From positions 1-64,000 of the forward strand of contig CACHCL010000004.1 in assembly GCA_902578315.1 (NCBI GenBank): 64,000 bases of DNA, read 5' to 3'. The notes under the pieces are model-generated. The model saw nothing but the letters and a program-made list of their open reading frames with translations, made no database searches and had not been told where the DNA came from. How positions within the stretch are numbered: the stretch's first letter is position 1; each line of letters starts with the position of its first letter. Shown piece by piece: positions 6,572 to 16,600 of the stretch. The position numbers were made by a program, and so were the translations under genes. Origin of the DNA: an uncultured Pelagibacteraceae bacterium. Lineage in GTDB: Bacteria > Pseudomonadota > Alphaproteobacteria > Pelagibacterales > Pelagibacteraceae.

Positions 6572-8908
6572 ATGAATCAAAACATTCAAAATAAGATTAA
6601 AGATAAAATTCAAGAAGATATATCTCCAACTAGAAATTTATCAGGTATCCATTTAAAAATAGTTTTTGGAATCGCTATTCTTTGGACATTTTTTCAACTT
6701 TGGTATGCTTCTCCATTTCCTTTTTGGTTAAATTTTGGAATGTTTAAAGGATTGCCTGCAAGAGCAATTCACTTAGGTTTTGCTTTAACTTTAGCTTTTT
6801 TAATTTTTCCAGCAGTCAGGGGAAAAAAGATTTCAGTACTTGATATTATTATTAGTATTATCGGGGCATTAAGTTGCTTATATATTTATTTTTTCTATGA
6901 CGATTTAGTAAATAGAGGTGGCATCCTTTTAGTAAAAGAAATATTTGGTTTTAAAGTTCCAGTTGAACTTATAATTGGGGCCACAGGTATATTAATTTTA
7001 TTAGAAGCAACTAGACGAGCTATAGGCTTACCTTTAGTTATCATTGCAGTCTGTTTCCTCTTATTTTCTTATTTTGGAAAATATGCTCCTGATATTATTT
7101 CTCATGGCGGACTTTCTGTAAAAAGACTAGTAGGATTTCAATGGTTTGATCAAGAGGCAATATTCGGAATACCCATTGGAGTTTCAGTGGATTTTATATT
7201 TTTGTTTGTGCTATTTGGAGCTTTATTAGAAACAGCTGGTGGTGGAAAGTATTTTTTAGATTTAGCTTTTGCAATGGTTGGAAAAATGAGAGGAGGTCCG
7301 GCTAAAGCCGCAATATTAGGATCTGGAATGACTGGAATGATTTCAGGTTCCTCAATTGCAAATACTGTAACAACTGGAACTTTTACAATTCCAATAATGA
7401 AAAAAACAGGTTTCTCTCAAGAGAAAGCTGGAGCTATTGAAGTTTCTTCATCTGTTAATGGACAAATAATGCCTCCGGTAATGGGAGCAGCTGCATTTGT
7501 TATGGCAAGTTTTATAGGTGTTACTTATTTTGAGGTAGTTAAACATGCTTTTTTACCTGCTGTAATTTCTTATATTGCTTTATTCTATATATCTCATTTG
7601 GAGGCCCTTAAATTAGGATTAAAGGGAATGGATGACGCTGATGTTCCTCACTTAAAGAAAACCTTTTTATCTGGTTTACATTTTTTAATACCTATTTTTG
7701 TTTTAATTTTTTTACTTGTTTATATGAGATACACAGCAGGTTTTTCTATTTTTTACGCAACTTTATCTTTAATATTAGTTAACCTAGTAAGCCGTATAAT
7801 TAAAAATCCTGATTTTAAAACTGGTTTAATCGATTGGTACAATCAAACAATAGTCGGTCTTCAAAAAGGTGCAATTAACATGGTAGGGGTAGGGATCGCA
7901 ATCGCTACAGCAGGTATAATTGTTGGCGCAGTGGGCTCTACAGGTCTAAGTACAAATTTAATCATAGTGATTGAGACGATAGCAAGAGATAATGTTATTA
8001 TATTAATTTTATTAACTATTGTACTTTGCTTGTTACTTGGTATGGGTCTTCCAACAACTGCAAACTATGTAGTAGTGGCTTCTCTAATGGCTACAGTTTT
8101 AGTTGATGTTGGAAATGCTTCGGGTTTTATTTTTCCGTTAATTGCTGTTCACTTATTCGTATTTTATTTTGGATTGATGGCCGATGTAACACCCCCTGTT
8201 GGTTTAGCATCTTATGCAGCAGCCGCAATTTCTGGTGGCGATCCTTTAAGAACAGGACTTCAAGCTATTTGGTATAGTTTAAGAACTGGGATTTTACCAA
8301 TAGTCTTTTTGTTTAATCACGAGCTACTATTAATAGGTGTAGATAGCATCTGGCAAGCTTTATTAGTTATAGTAACTTCATTGATTGGAATTTTAGTTTT
8401 TACTGCTGCTACTCAACAATGGTTTATAAATAGGTTGAGATGGTATGAGATCATAGCGTTTTTAATAATATCTTTATCTTTTTTAGCTCCAGATTATGTT
8501 TTAGGTAAATTCTATCCTAAATTTAATGAACAAAAACTTTCGGCAGAAAATATTCAAAATTTATCTTTTGACCCATCAAAAGAGGTTCATATAAAAGTCA
8601 CACGAGTTACTGAGTATGGAGAAAGATATAAACTATTTGTTATCGATAAAGGGAAATTTGAAAATAATTATAACCTTGAAGAATATGGCGTAACATTAGC
8701 CGATCAGAATGATCAATTAACTGTTGATAAATTAAACTGGAGAGGGGAAGCAAAAAAATCTGGTGTTCAGATGGGCGATATTATAAGTAATTTTAAAATT
8801 GAAAATCCAGAAAGACCCAATAAAGCCATTGTTTATCCAATAGCTTTTTTACTACTAATATTTTTTGGATATATTAATTATAGAAACAAGTCTTCTCCAG
8901 CAACATAA
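6572..8908 (+). CDS. TRAP transporter fused permease (DctQM, 4TM/12TM)
   Basis: A 778-residue inner-membrane protein combining the small (DctQ-like, about residues 25-150) and large (DctM-like, about 170-590) TRAP subunits, as usual for TAXI systems. It uses an ion gradient to import the solute bound by the preceding protein. The DctM part contains signature stretches GSGMTGMISGSSIAN and LGMGLPTTANYVV. The last 190 residues correspond to the C-terminal domain often found on these permeases (DUF3394): more hydrophobic helices, then a soluble segment with a PDZ-like stretch (AKKSGVQMGDIISNF) and a final helix. No good ribosome site is seen, and the terminator upstream suggests lower expression than the binding protein. 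Confidence 0.93.
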   Translation: MNQNIQNKIKDKIQEDISPTRNLSGIHLKIVFGIAILWTFFQLWYASPFPFWLNFGMFKGLPARAIHLGFALTLAFLIFPAVRGKKISVLDIIISIIGALSCLYIYFFYDDLVNRGGILLVKEIFGFKVPVELIIGATGILILLEATRRAIGLPLVIIAVCFLLFSYFGKYAPDIISHGGLSVKRLVGFQWFDQEAIFGIPIGVSVDFIFLFVLFGALLETAGGGKYFLDLAFAMVGKMRGGPAKAAILGSGMTGMISGSSIANTVTTGTFTIPIMKKTGFSQEKAGAIEVSSSVNGQIMPPVMGAAAFVMASFIGVTYFEVVKHAFLPAVISYIALFYISHLEALKLGLKGMDDADVPHLKKTFLSGLHFLIPIFVLIFLLVYMRYTAGFSIFYATLSLILVNLVSRIIKNPDFKTGLIDWYNQTIVGLQKGAINMVGVGIAIATAGIIVGAVGSTGLSTNLIIVIETIARDNVIILILLTIVLCLLLGMGLPTTANYVVVASLMATVLVDVGNASGFIFPLIAVHLFVFYFGLMADVTPPVGLASYAAAAISGGDPLRTGLQAIWYSLRTGILPIVFLFNHELLLIGVDSIWQALLVIVTSLIGILVFTAATQQWFINRLRWYEIIAFLIISLSFLAPDYVLGKFYPKFNEQKLSAENIQNLSFDPSKEVHIKVTRVTEYGERYKLFVIDKGKFENNYNLEEYGVTLADQNDQLTVDKLNWRGEAKKSGVQMGDIISNFKIENPERPNKAIVYPIAFLLLIFFGYINYRNKSSPAT

Positions 8909-8925
8909 AAGCGCAGTGCTTTTAT
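8905..8925 (+). terminator. Hairpin over the permease stop codon
   Basis: An 8-base perfect stem (ATAAAAGC 8905-8912, GCTTTTAT 8918-8925) with loop GCAGT spans the permease stop codon. No long T tract follows, so it may be a weak terminator or a 3'-end stabiliser. Confidence 0.35.
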
Positions 8926-8949
8926 CTAAAAATCTATTTAAATATTAAA

Positions 8950-9648
8950 ATGAGAATTTTTTTAAAAGCTTTAATTTTTAGTGTATTCTTGAATGCGGTT
9001 AGCCTTGCTGAAGTAAATTTTCAGCAAAAAAAATTTTATTACGAAAACCTCGTCAAAAATTGGTCTAAAATATTTCCAGACAGCAACAGGAATGCTGCAG
9101 GTCCAAGGTTTTTCAAATATTTAATAGATCAAGACTTAACTTATGAAGAGTTTAAAGAATATAATAAATTTTATTGCCCTGTTTCAGGATCTCTAATCAA
9201 TCCAGGAGAAAAACCTGATTATATCTATGTTAAGGAATTAAGAACACAAAAAAATATTTGTGGTGAGCTTTATAGATGTTGTTGGCCCTGTTCCTGTGAT
9301 CTAATGAATTATACAAAGGTTAAAAAAATTAAACACAAGTTTAAAGACGGTCTTAAAAAGATTGATGTTTTACTCATTAACAATCCTTGTTCAAAAAAAG
9401 ATTTTCCTGCGGAAGTAAATAGAAATTATTTTTGTAAGAATCAAAGACTTAATGATGACGAAGTATTTGTATACGACGGTAAGCTTGTGATAGGTCTTTT
9501 CTATGAAGCCAAAAAATGTCAAAAAGCCGATATTAAAAAAATAGAAGCCAATGAAATTACAGGTAGATTTTGTGCTTTTAAAAACGATATTCCGCTAGAC
9601 GAAATGAATATTGGTATGGGCGATATATTTATTAGATTGGCAAGATAG
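8950..9648 (+). CDS. Cys-rich secreted protein of unknown function
   Basis: I do not recognise this protein. It has 232 residues with a clear signal peptide (about 1-20, ending near SLAE) and 10 cysteines in the mature part. A striking central motif, CGELYRCCWPCSCDLM, holds five of them within 14 residues; others are in CPVSG, NNPC, YFC, KKC and RFC. The pattern suggests a metal-binding or disulfide-rich periplasmic protein. Position 41 bases after the TRAP permease, on the same strand, makes co-transcription possible, but a hairpin at the permease stop lies between. It ends five bases before the stop of the convergent FG-GAP gene. Confidence 0.75.
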   Translation: MRIFLKALIFSVFLNAVSLAEVNFQQKKFYYENLVKNWSKIFPDSNRNAAGPRFFKYLIDQDLTYEEFKEYNKFYCPVSGSLINPGEKPDYIYVKELRTQKNICGELYRCCWPCSCDLMNYTKVKKIKHKFKDGLKKIDVLLINNPCSKKDFPAEVNRNYFCKNQRLNDDEVFVYDGKLVIGLFYEAKKCQKADIKKIEANEITGRFCAFKNDIPLDEMNIGMGDIFIRLAR

Positions 9649-9652
9649 TTAA

Positions 9653-11122
9653 TTATCTTATTGTCAAACTTACATTAGAATTTACAGACATTTTACTTTC
9701 TTGAAAAACATATGTTTTTCCAATCTTAGGGATTTTATAATTATTGATTTTTCCGTTTGTCCACTTTATCGAAACTTTGAAGTCCTTTTCACCATCCCGT
9801 ATTCCATAGTGAGCAACAGGTTCCATTTGGCATAGATATCCTGAACCAGAGTCTATTGTTTTAGAGTGTTTTCTTAAATTGGATGTTAGTGTCACCGTTG
9901 CTCCTCTAGCTGGAGCTCCGTTTTTATTTAAAGCTTTTATTCGTAAATAATTCTTATCTTTTTTTACGTTTGCTTTGTAAAGTGTAAGTATTTGATTTCC
10001 TGTTTCTCCGTGGGCAATCAATAATTCTAAAATTCCGTCTTTATCAATGTCCGCTACAGCAGCGCCAGTTCCAAGACCATTTGCTTCAGAGTTAGAAGTG
10101 ATATCTATTTCCTCTAATTTCCCATTTTCCTTAATTTTAAATAGTTTATTTGCCTCACCGATATTATTAAGAAATATTTCGTCATATCCATCATTATCAA
10201 AATCAGCTGAGATAACCGTTCGAATTTTAGATGGCCTTTTAAAATTGCCATCGGCAATGTTTTTAAAAGAGTTTTCTTTCTTTATAAAAATACGGTGTTC
10301 TCCATCCCAATTTCCACTAACAATATCCAATTGACCTCTGTACAAAATATCACTTAACGCAGTACCTCTTCCATTTTCATAAGGGTCTAAAACATTGTAC
10401 CCTGATGCCACATCGTAAAAAACACCATCAACATTCTTATATAAAAAATTTACTCCTCTTTCGTTAGCTGCGAAAATATCAATATTGTTTGATAATATAT
10501 GTCCAGCAACGACTGCTCTTCCCCCAGTAATTTTATCCAAGCCGAACTCTGCTGCTCTATCTTTTATTCTTCCCTTAAACTTTTCATAAAATCTTGTTGG
10601 ACCACCATAATTAGCAACATAAATACCATATTTTCCATTTCCTTTTCTATCTACACATACAACGGAACGACCCGCTGTAAAGTTTAAATCTATTTGATTT
10701 TTCTTTTGTTCAAAAATATCAGAAAATTTTTTATTTTTTAGATCTATTAATCGGTCGGAATATTTCTTTTCACCACTATAAGTATCAGTATTTAAAAAAT
10801 AAATCTCTTCATACCCGTCAGAATCAATATCGCAAGCAGCTACACCTATAGTAAAACTTCTTTTATCTGCAAACTTAGCGTCATTAACAATATTTATTAG
10901 TTTATTATCTTTGTATGATAATGCTAAATTTTCACTTCCAAAACCAGCCACTATAAATTCATAAGTGCCATCGTTATTAACATCAGCCACAGAAATACCA
11001 TATCTAAGACTTTCATAGTTGTTTTCTATTAAGTCAGTTATGTTTTTAAAAAAATTAGCCGATGCACTTTTTATTAAAATAAAAATAAATAATATCGAAA
11101 CGAAAACAGTTTTTAATTTCAT
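9653..11122 (-). CDS. Secreted FG-GAP/VCBS repeat protein with ASPIC/UnbV domain (CRTAC1-like)
   Basis: A 489-residue exported protein: signal peptide at 1-22 (ending SASA), then repeated Ca-binding FG-GAP/VCBS units (VADVNNDGTYEF, ACDIDSDGYEEI, SADFDNDGYDEI, VADIDKDGILEL) predicted to fold as a seven-bladed propeller. The C-terminal 100 residues match the ASPIC/UnbV domain (NYLRIKALNKNGAPARGATV ... VSIKWTNGKINNY). The architecture is that of CRTAC1-like proteins, found in eukaryotes and scattered bacteria, and suggests adhesion or matrix contact; the role is unproven. The gene follows the thioesterase by 6 bases, at the end of the pyruvate dehydrogenase operon. Confidence 0.85.
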   Translation of the reverse strand: MKLKTVFVSILFIFILIKSASANFFKNITDLIENNYESLRYGISVADVNNDGTYEFIVAGFGSENLALSYKDNKLINIVNDAKFADKRSFTIGVAACDIDSDGYEEIYFLNTDTYSGEKKYSDRLIDLKNKKFSDIFEQKKNQIDLNFTAGRSVVCVDRKGNGKYGIYVANYGGPTRFYEKFKGRIKDRAAEFGLDKITGGRAVVAGHILSNNIDIFAANERGVNFLYKNVDGVFYDVASGYNVLDPYENGRGTALSDILYRGQLDIVSGNWDGEHRIFIKKENSFKNIADGNFKRPSKIRTVISADFDNDGYDEIFLNNIGEANKLFKIKENGKLEEIDITSNSEANGLGTGAAVADIDKDGILELLIAHGETGNQILTLYKANVKKDKNYLRIKALNKNGAPARGATVTLTSNLRKHSKTIDSGSGYLCQMEPVAHYGIRDGEKDFKVSIKWTNGKINNYKIPKIGKTYVFQESKMSVNSNVSLTIR

Positions 11123-11128
11123 TAAATA

Positions 11129-11521
11129 CTACTGTAGTATTTTCCAAGTTCCACTTGCAGAGGCTACTATGTCGCTTGAATTAGAAATAGCGCAAGAAAT
11201 AAAAACTAGTGTTTTAGTCTTTTTTAATATTTTTACTTTCCCAACAAGTTTATCACCAAGTTGGCCTACTGAGATAAATTTCATATCTAAATTAATTGTT
11301 ACACATCTCTTGTCACCAGCAACTCTATGTGCAGCAGTCCCCATGCCAGTATCAGCAATAGTAGAGAGGAATCCACCATGTGCAATTTTACCAGTGTTTA
11401 AATGAATTTCTTTAACCTCTACCATAAACTCATATTGAGTCTCGCTAATCTTTTTTAGCTCCAACCCGCCGAGATGTTTCATAAATCCTTTATTAGATTC
11501 GTCCATAATTTTTTTTACCAT
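11129..11521 (-). CDS. PaaI-type hotdog-fold acyl-CoA thioesterase
   Basis: A 130-residue single-domain hotdog protein of the PaaI/YbgC group, which hydrolyses small or aromatic acyl-CoA thioesters. The core motif HGGFLSTIADTGMGTAA carries the catalytic region, with the Asp of IADTG and the nearby HGG turn in the expected places. The second half (VTINLDMKFISVGQLGDKLVGKVKIL) is the usual beta strand set. The substrate is unknown. The start overlaps the end of the DMT transporter gene by 29 bases, so the two are probably made from one mRNA. Confidence 0.88.
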   Translation of the reverse strand: MVKKIMDESNKGFMKHLGGLELKKISETQYEFMVEVKEIHLNTGKIAHGGFLSTIADTGMGTAAHRVAGDKRCVTINLDMKFISVGQLGDKLVGKVKILKKTKTLVFISCAISNSSDIVASASGTWKILQ

Positions 11522-12395
11522 AAATTGGTATCAATTGTGAAAATATTACTGCTAATAAAATAATCATTATACCAAACACTTTTACTTCACTTAAAAACTG
11601 ATCTAATAGTATCCATCCAAATATTGAAGCAAACACTCCCTCAAGCGAAAATATAATTGCTACAGATGCAGGAGATAAAACTCTTTGAGCATATGCTTGA
11701 AGCATAAAAGCAACTCCACTAGATAAAATTCCAGCGTAAAGTAACTCTGTAATTTCTTTTGAAATTAAATTGATTGTTACAGTCTCAAAAGTTAATGCAG
11801 GAAAAGAACAAAATATACCTGCAACTAAACATTGAAAAGTTGCGATTGCTATCGGAAAATTGAAAATTTTCAAAACTTTATAAATAAAGATTATGTGAAA
11901 AGCCCAAAAAAATGCACCTATGATTACTAGCATGTCACCAAATCTTACATCATAATTTTTTATTTCACTTAAAAGCAATCCACCTATTAAACAAAGCGTA
12001 ACGGAAGGCCAAATAGAAGGGTGAATTTTTATTGAAAAAAAAAAATACGAAATTAACGGGACTATGACAACATAAAGAACAGTAAAGACTGCAGAGTTAG
12101 CAATGTCCGTATAAAGAAGCGAAACTTGCTGAAGTATATTTGCCATTCCAAAAATTGAGCCTAGTATCAATGTAAAGAAAAAGAATTTTCTTAAATTAAA
12201 ATTGATCTTTTTAATTTCATTAAATTCAAAATATATAAAAAAAGGCAGTAATCCCAAAAATCCTAGAAATAATCTTACAGCACAAAATGTATAAGGTCCA
12301 ATGAAGTCCATTCCTGTATCTTGGGCAACAAAAGTTGTTCCCCAAAGAAACGAACACGCAAGAGCACAAGATATAGGGATCAAATTATTCTTCAT
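11493..12395 (-). CDS. EamA/DMT-family transporter
   Basis: An inner-membrane protein of 300 residues with about ten transmembrane helices in two EamA repeats, of the RhaT/YdcZ-like drug/metabolite exporter superfamily. The N-terminal repeat has the usual FLWGTTFV helix and the second ends with a FSLEGVFASIFGWILLDQ helix. The frame could start 63 bases earlier (12458), but that would add a Cys-rich hydrophilic stretch translated from the aceF end. The internal ATG at 12395 has an AAGGG ribosome site and begins right at the first helix, so it is preferred. The substrate is unknown; exporters of amino acids or metabolites are common in the family. Confidence 0.87.
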   Translation of the reverse strand: MKNNLIPISCALACSFLWGTTFVAQDTGMDFIGPYTFCAVRLFLGFLGLLPFFIYFEFNEIKKINFNLRKFFFFTLILGSIFGMANILQQVSLLYTDIANSAVFTVLYVVIVPLISYFFFSIKIHPSIWPSVTLCLIGGLLLSEIKNYDVRFGDMLVIIGAFFWAFHIIFIYKVLKIFNFPIAIATFQCLVAGIFCSFPALTFETVTINLISKEITELLYAGILSSGVAFMLQAYAQRVLSPASVAIIFSLEGVFASIFGWILLDQFLSEVKVFGIMIILLAVIFSQLIPIYGKKNYGRI

Positions 12396-12418
12396 GACCC
12401 TTACTAATTTAATTTGAT

Positions 12419-13678
12419 CTATACAGCAAGCTTGAAAGCAAAGTCTTTGCCAAGGCATTTACCAAGATAAACGCAAAACCTAGCGCCTTCCGCACCATCA
12501 ATTATTCTATGGTCGTATGAAAGTGAAATAGGTAAAATTTTTCTTGAAACAAATTTGTCTTTAACTTTTACCAACCTATCAAAACTTTTTCCAACCCCAA
12601 GTATGGCTACTTCAGGAGGATTTATAATTGGGGTAAAGAAAGTTCCTCCGATACCACCTAAGCTTGATATCGTCATTGAACCGCCAAAAAATTCCTTCTT
12701 ATCAATTTTCAAATCTCTGCAAAGTCTACTTGTTTTTCTTAAAGCACTTCCAATTTCTTTTATACTCATTTGATCAACATCTCTTATTTTAGGCACCATT
12801 AGACCATGAGGAGTATCTACTGCAAAACCAACATGAAAATATTTTTTATAAATAATTTTATCATTAGCACTATCAATTGAAGCATTAAAATTTGGAAATT
12901 TCTTCAAAGCACTGACAAGAGCTTTTGCTATAAAAGCAAGAGGTGTCACTTTTATTTTCTCACCAGTATAGTAATCATATAATGATGATCTAAATTGCTC
13001 CATTTCTGTTATATCAACTTCATCATGCTGTGTTACATGGGGAATTTCAGTCCAAGATCTTACTAAGTGAGGACCAGATAATCTTTTAACTCTTGGTATA
13101 TCTTTTAGTTCGATTTCACCAAACTCTTCATGCGGATACTCTTCTTTATGAACTTTCTTTTCTATTTTTCCACCGCTGACTGTAACCTGAGATCTTACAA
13201 AATTTTTTACATCCTCCTCGGAAACTCTACCACCTCTTTGAGAACCAGGTATTTCAACTACATTGGCACCTAATTCTCTTGCAAATTTTCTAACTTTTGG
13301 ACTAGCTGACTTACTGCCTGATTGTGATGTAGGCGCTATAGGAATAACTTCTTTTGGTTTCTGAGGTTTGATCTCTTTTATTTCTGTCTTTTCAACTTTT
13401 TTTTGCTCACTTACTGCTTCTTTTTTTTCCTCAGCAGCACTCTCTGCATTCAGACTAAGAATTAAGTCTCCCTTATTAACTTTATCGCCTACTTTAATAT
13501 TTATTTTTTCAATGACTCCTTCGTGAGTCGAGGGTACCTCAACGCTTGATTTGTCACTTTCCAATGTAATAAGAGAGTCATTTTTTTTTATTTGTTGACC
13601 TTCTTTAACCAGAACTTCAATAATCTCTACATCCTTGAAGTCACCCATATCTGGAACTAAAATTTTTGTACTAGCCAT
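12419..13678 (-). CDS. aceF: Dihydrolipoamide acetyltransferase, pyruvate dehydrogenase E2
   Basis: E2 forms the core of the pyruvate dehydrogenase complex and passes the acetyl group from E1 to CoA. Residues 1-76 are a single lipoyl domain with the lipoylated Lys43 in SDKSSVEVPS. A Lys/Pro-rich linker follows, then the E1/E3-binding domain (about 125-165, SPKVRKFARELG). The catalytic domain ends with SYDHRIIDGAEG, with His390 and Asp394 as catalytic residues. At 419 residues it is short for an E2 paired with homodimeric AceE (E. coli has three lipoyl domains, 630 residues); the missing lipoyl capacity may be supplied by the domain on AceE. The gene starts two bases downstream of the aceE stop. 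Confidence 0.95.
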   Translation of the reverse strand: MASTKILVPDMGDFKDVEIIEVLVKEGQQIKKNDSLITLESDKSSVEVPSTHEGVIEKINIKVGDKVNKGDLILSLNAESAAEEKKEAVSEQKKVEKTEIKEIKPQKPKEVIPIAPTSQSGSKSASPKVRKFARELGANVVEIPGSQRGGRVSEEDVKNFVRSQVTVSGGKIEKKVHKEEYPHEEFGEIELKDIPRVKRLSGPHLVRSWTEIPHVTQHDEVDITEMEQFRSSLYDYYTGEKIKVTPLAFIAKALVSALKKFPNFNASIDSANDKIIYKKYFHVGFAVDTPHGLMVPKIRDVDQMSIKEIGSALRKTSRLCRDLKIDKKEFFGGSMTISSLGGIGGTFFTPIINPPEVAILGVGKSFDRLVKVKDKFVSRKILPISLSYDHRIIDGAEGARFCVYLGKCLGKDFAFKLAV

Positions 13679-13680
13679 AT

Positions 13681-16600
13681 TTATAAATTAGATGGAAAAT
13701 CTCTATCTTTATCAATCTTGAACTTTTTGATCGCACTTTCAGCTTTCTTGGTCTCAACCAATTGCTCTTTTGCTAAAGCACTTAATGTATAGGCAACTAT
13801 GTGTTCTTTATCGACCTCAAAAAACTTTCTTAAATTTTTTCTGGTATCACTTCTTCCATAACCATCTGTCCCTAAAGAGTAAAATGGTTTTTCTGTATAA
13901 GGTCTTATTTGATCTGAAAATGATCTAGTGTAATCCGATGCAGCAATAACCGGTCCATCTGTTTTTTCTAAACACTTTTGAACATATGATTTTTTCTTTT
14001 TTTCATTTGGATTTAGTAAGTTCCATCTCTCGGTTTCCATACCGTCTTTTCTTAATTCATTGAAGCTAGTTACACTCCATACATCAGAGTCTACACCATA
14101 ATCTTTTGACAATATTTCTGCAGCAGCAATTATTTCTCTTAAAATTGTTCCTGAACCTAAAAGCTGAACTTTAGTTTTATTCTTGTTGTTATTTTCTTTA
14201 AACAAATACATTCCTTTAAGAATTCCCTCATCTGAGCCTTTCGGTTTTTCTGGATGAGAATAATTTTCATTCATTGCTGTGATGTAATAGAAAATGTTTT
14301 CTTTTTTTTCGTGCATTCTTTTCATTCCATCTCTAAGTATAACAGCCATTTCGTAAGCAAATGTAGGATCGTAACTAATACAGTTTGGAATATTCGATGC
14401 TAATAAATGACTATGACCATCTTGGTGTTGAAGTCCTTCTCCAGCTAAAGTAGTTCTTCCTGCAGTAGCTCCAATCAAGAAACCTCTTGCTTGAGAATCT
14501 CCAGCGGCCCAAGCCAAATCCCCAACCCTTTGAAAACCAAACATAGAGTAAAAAATATAAATCGGTATCATTTCTAAATCATGATTTGTGTAAGCTGTAC
14601 CAGCTGCAATCCAAGAGGACATTGCTCCTGATTCATTTATTCCCTCTTCTAATACTTGGCCGCTTTTATCTTCCCTATAAGAGCTTAACTGTTCTGAGTC
14701 TACAGGCTCATATTTTTGACCCTCATGAGCATATATTCCTATTTTTTGGAAAAAACCTTCCATCCCAAAAGTTCTTGCTTCATCTGGGATGATAGGAACT
14801 AATCTTGGTGATATATTTTTATCTCTTAGTAATGCAGTTAGCATTCTAACTAATGCCATCGTAGTTGACATTTCTTTATCTCCTGTAGATTTCATAAAGT
14901 TATCGAAAATTTCCTTAGGAGGAGCTTTTATTTGTTTTGCGAATGAAGATCTTTCTGGGATAAAACCACCAAGCTTAATTCTTTGATCTTTTAGATATTT
15001 AATTTCTTCAGAATTTTCATCTGGTTTGTAATACTCAATATTTTTTACCTGTTTATCAGTGAGAGGTACGCCAAATCTATCTCTATAATAAAGTAAATCC
15101 TCCTCATCTAATTTTTTTTGTTGGTGAGTTGTATTTATGCTTTCACCAGATTTGCCCATACCGTAGCCTTTTATGGTTTTAGCAAGAATGACAGTTGGAG
15201 AACCAGTGTGCTGCATTGCTGAATGGTAGGCAGCGTAGACCTTATGAGGATCATGGCCTCCTCTATTTAATCTCCAAATGTCTTTATCTGTCATAGTAGA
15301 TACCATTTCTTTTAGTTCAGGATATTTACCAAAGAATTTTTCCCGAACATATAAACCATCCTTCGCTTTAAAAGCTTGGTACTCTCCATCAACACATTCA
15401 TTCATTCTTTTCACAAGAAGGCCAGACTTATCTTTCATCAAAAGTTTATCCCAATAAGATCCCCAAATAACTTTGATTACATTCCAACCCGTTCCTCTAA
15501 AACTTCCTTCAAGTTCTTGAATAATTTTTCCATTACCTCTTACAGGCCCATCAAGTCTTTGAAGGTTACAATTAATTACAAATATTAAATTATCTAATTT
15601 TTCCCTTGCAGCTAAACCGATCGCTCCCATAGACTCCGGCTCATCCATTTCTCCATCTCCTAAGAATACCCAAATTTTTCTACCCTCATCTTTGACTAAA
15701 CCTCTATTGATTAAATATTTTAAGAACCGAGCTTGATAAATTGCCATTATAGGACCAAGACCCATCGACACTGTTGGAAACTGCCAAAAGTCTGGCATTA
15801 ACCAAGGATGAGGATAAGATGATAGACCATCTTTTCCAACCTCTTGTCTAAATCCATCTAATTGTTTTGCTGAGAGCCTTCCCTCTAAGAATGCTCTTGC
15901 GTACATACCTGGAGCCGAGTGACCTTGAAAATACACCAAGTCTCCACCAAATTTATTATTTTTTGCTCTCCAAAAATGATTCATACCAACATCATACAAT
16001 GTTGCTGCTGACGCAAAAGTTCCAATATGTCCGCCTAGTTCAGAACTTTTCTTATTAGCTTTTACTACCATTGCAGCGGCATTCCATCTAATAATTGCTC
16101 TTAATTTTTTTTCAATATTTTGATCACCCGGAGATTTAGCCTCTGCCTCGGGCGGAATAGTATTTATATATGGCGTTGTTCTAGTATCAGGTAAAACCAA
16201 ACCAGACTTATAAGCTTGATCAATAACTTTATTTAATAGATAGCTTGCTCTTGGTGCTCCATCAGACTCAATTACAGAATTTAATGATTCTATCCATTCA
16301 TTTGTTTCAATTGGATCAATGTCATCTTTTGAAGCCGGCTCTGCAAAAACTTTTTTAACTTGTTTTACTGGATTTAAGTTGCCATTTGATTTTGGTTTTT
16401 CTTGGATGAATTCTTCTTTAACAACTTCTTGTTTTATTTCTTGTTTTGGCGAAGAAGCTGCTTGACCATTTTCAATAGTTGCTAATAAACTTCCCTCTGA
16501 AACTTTATCTCCTATCTTTACTTTTAAATCTTTTATTTGACCAGCTGAAGGAGATGGAATTTCTACACTGGATTTATCACTTTCGATTGTAACTATAGGA

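Noticed and set aside
11493..12458. DMT transporter start at 12458
   Set aside because: It would add 21 Cys-rich residues translated over the end of aceF; the ATG at 12395 has an AAGGG site and begins right at the first membrane helix.
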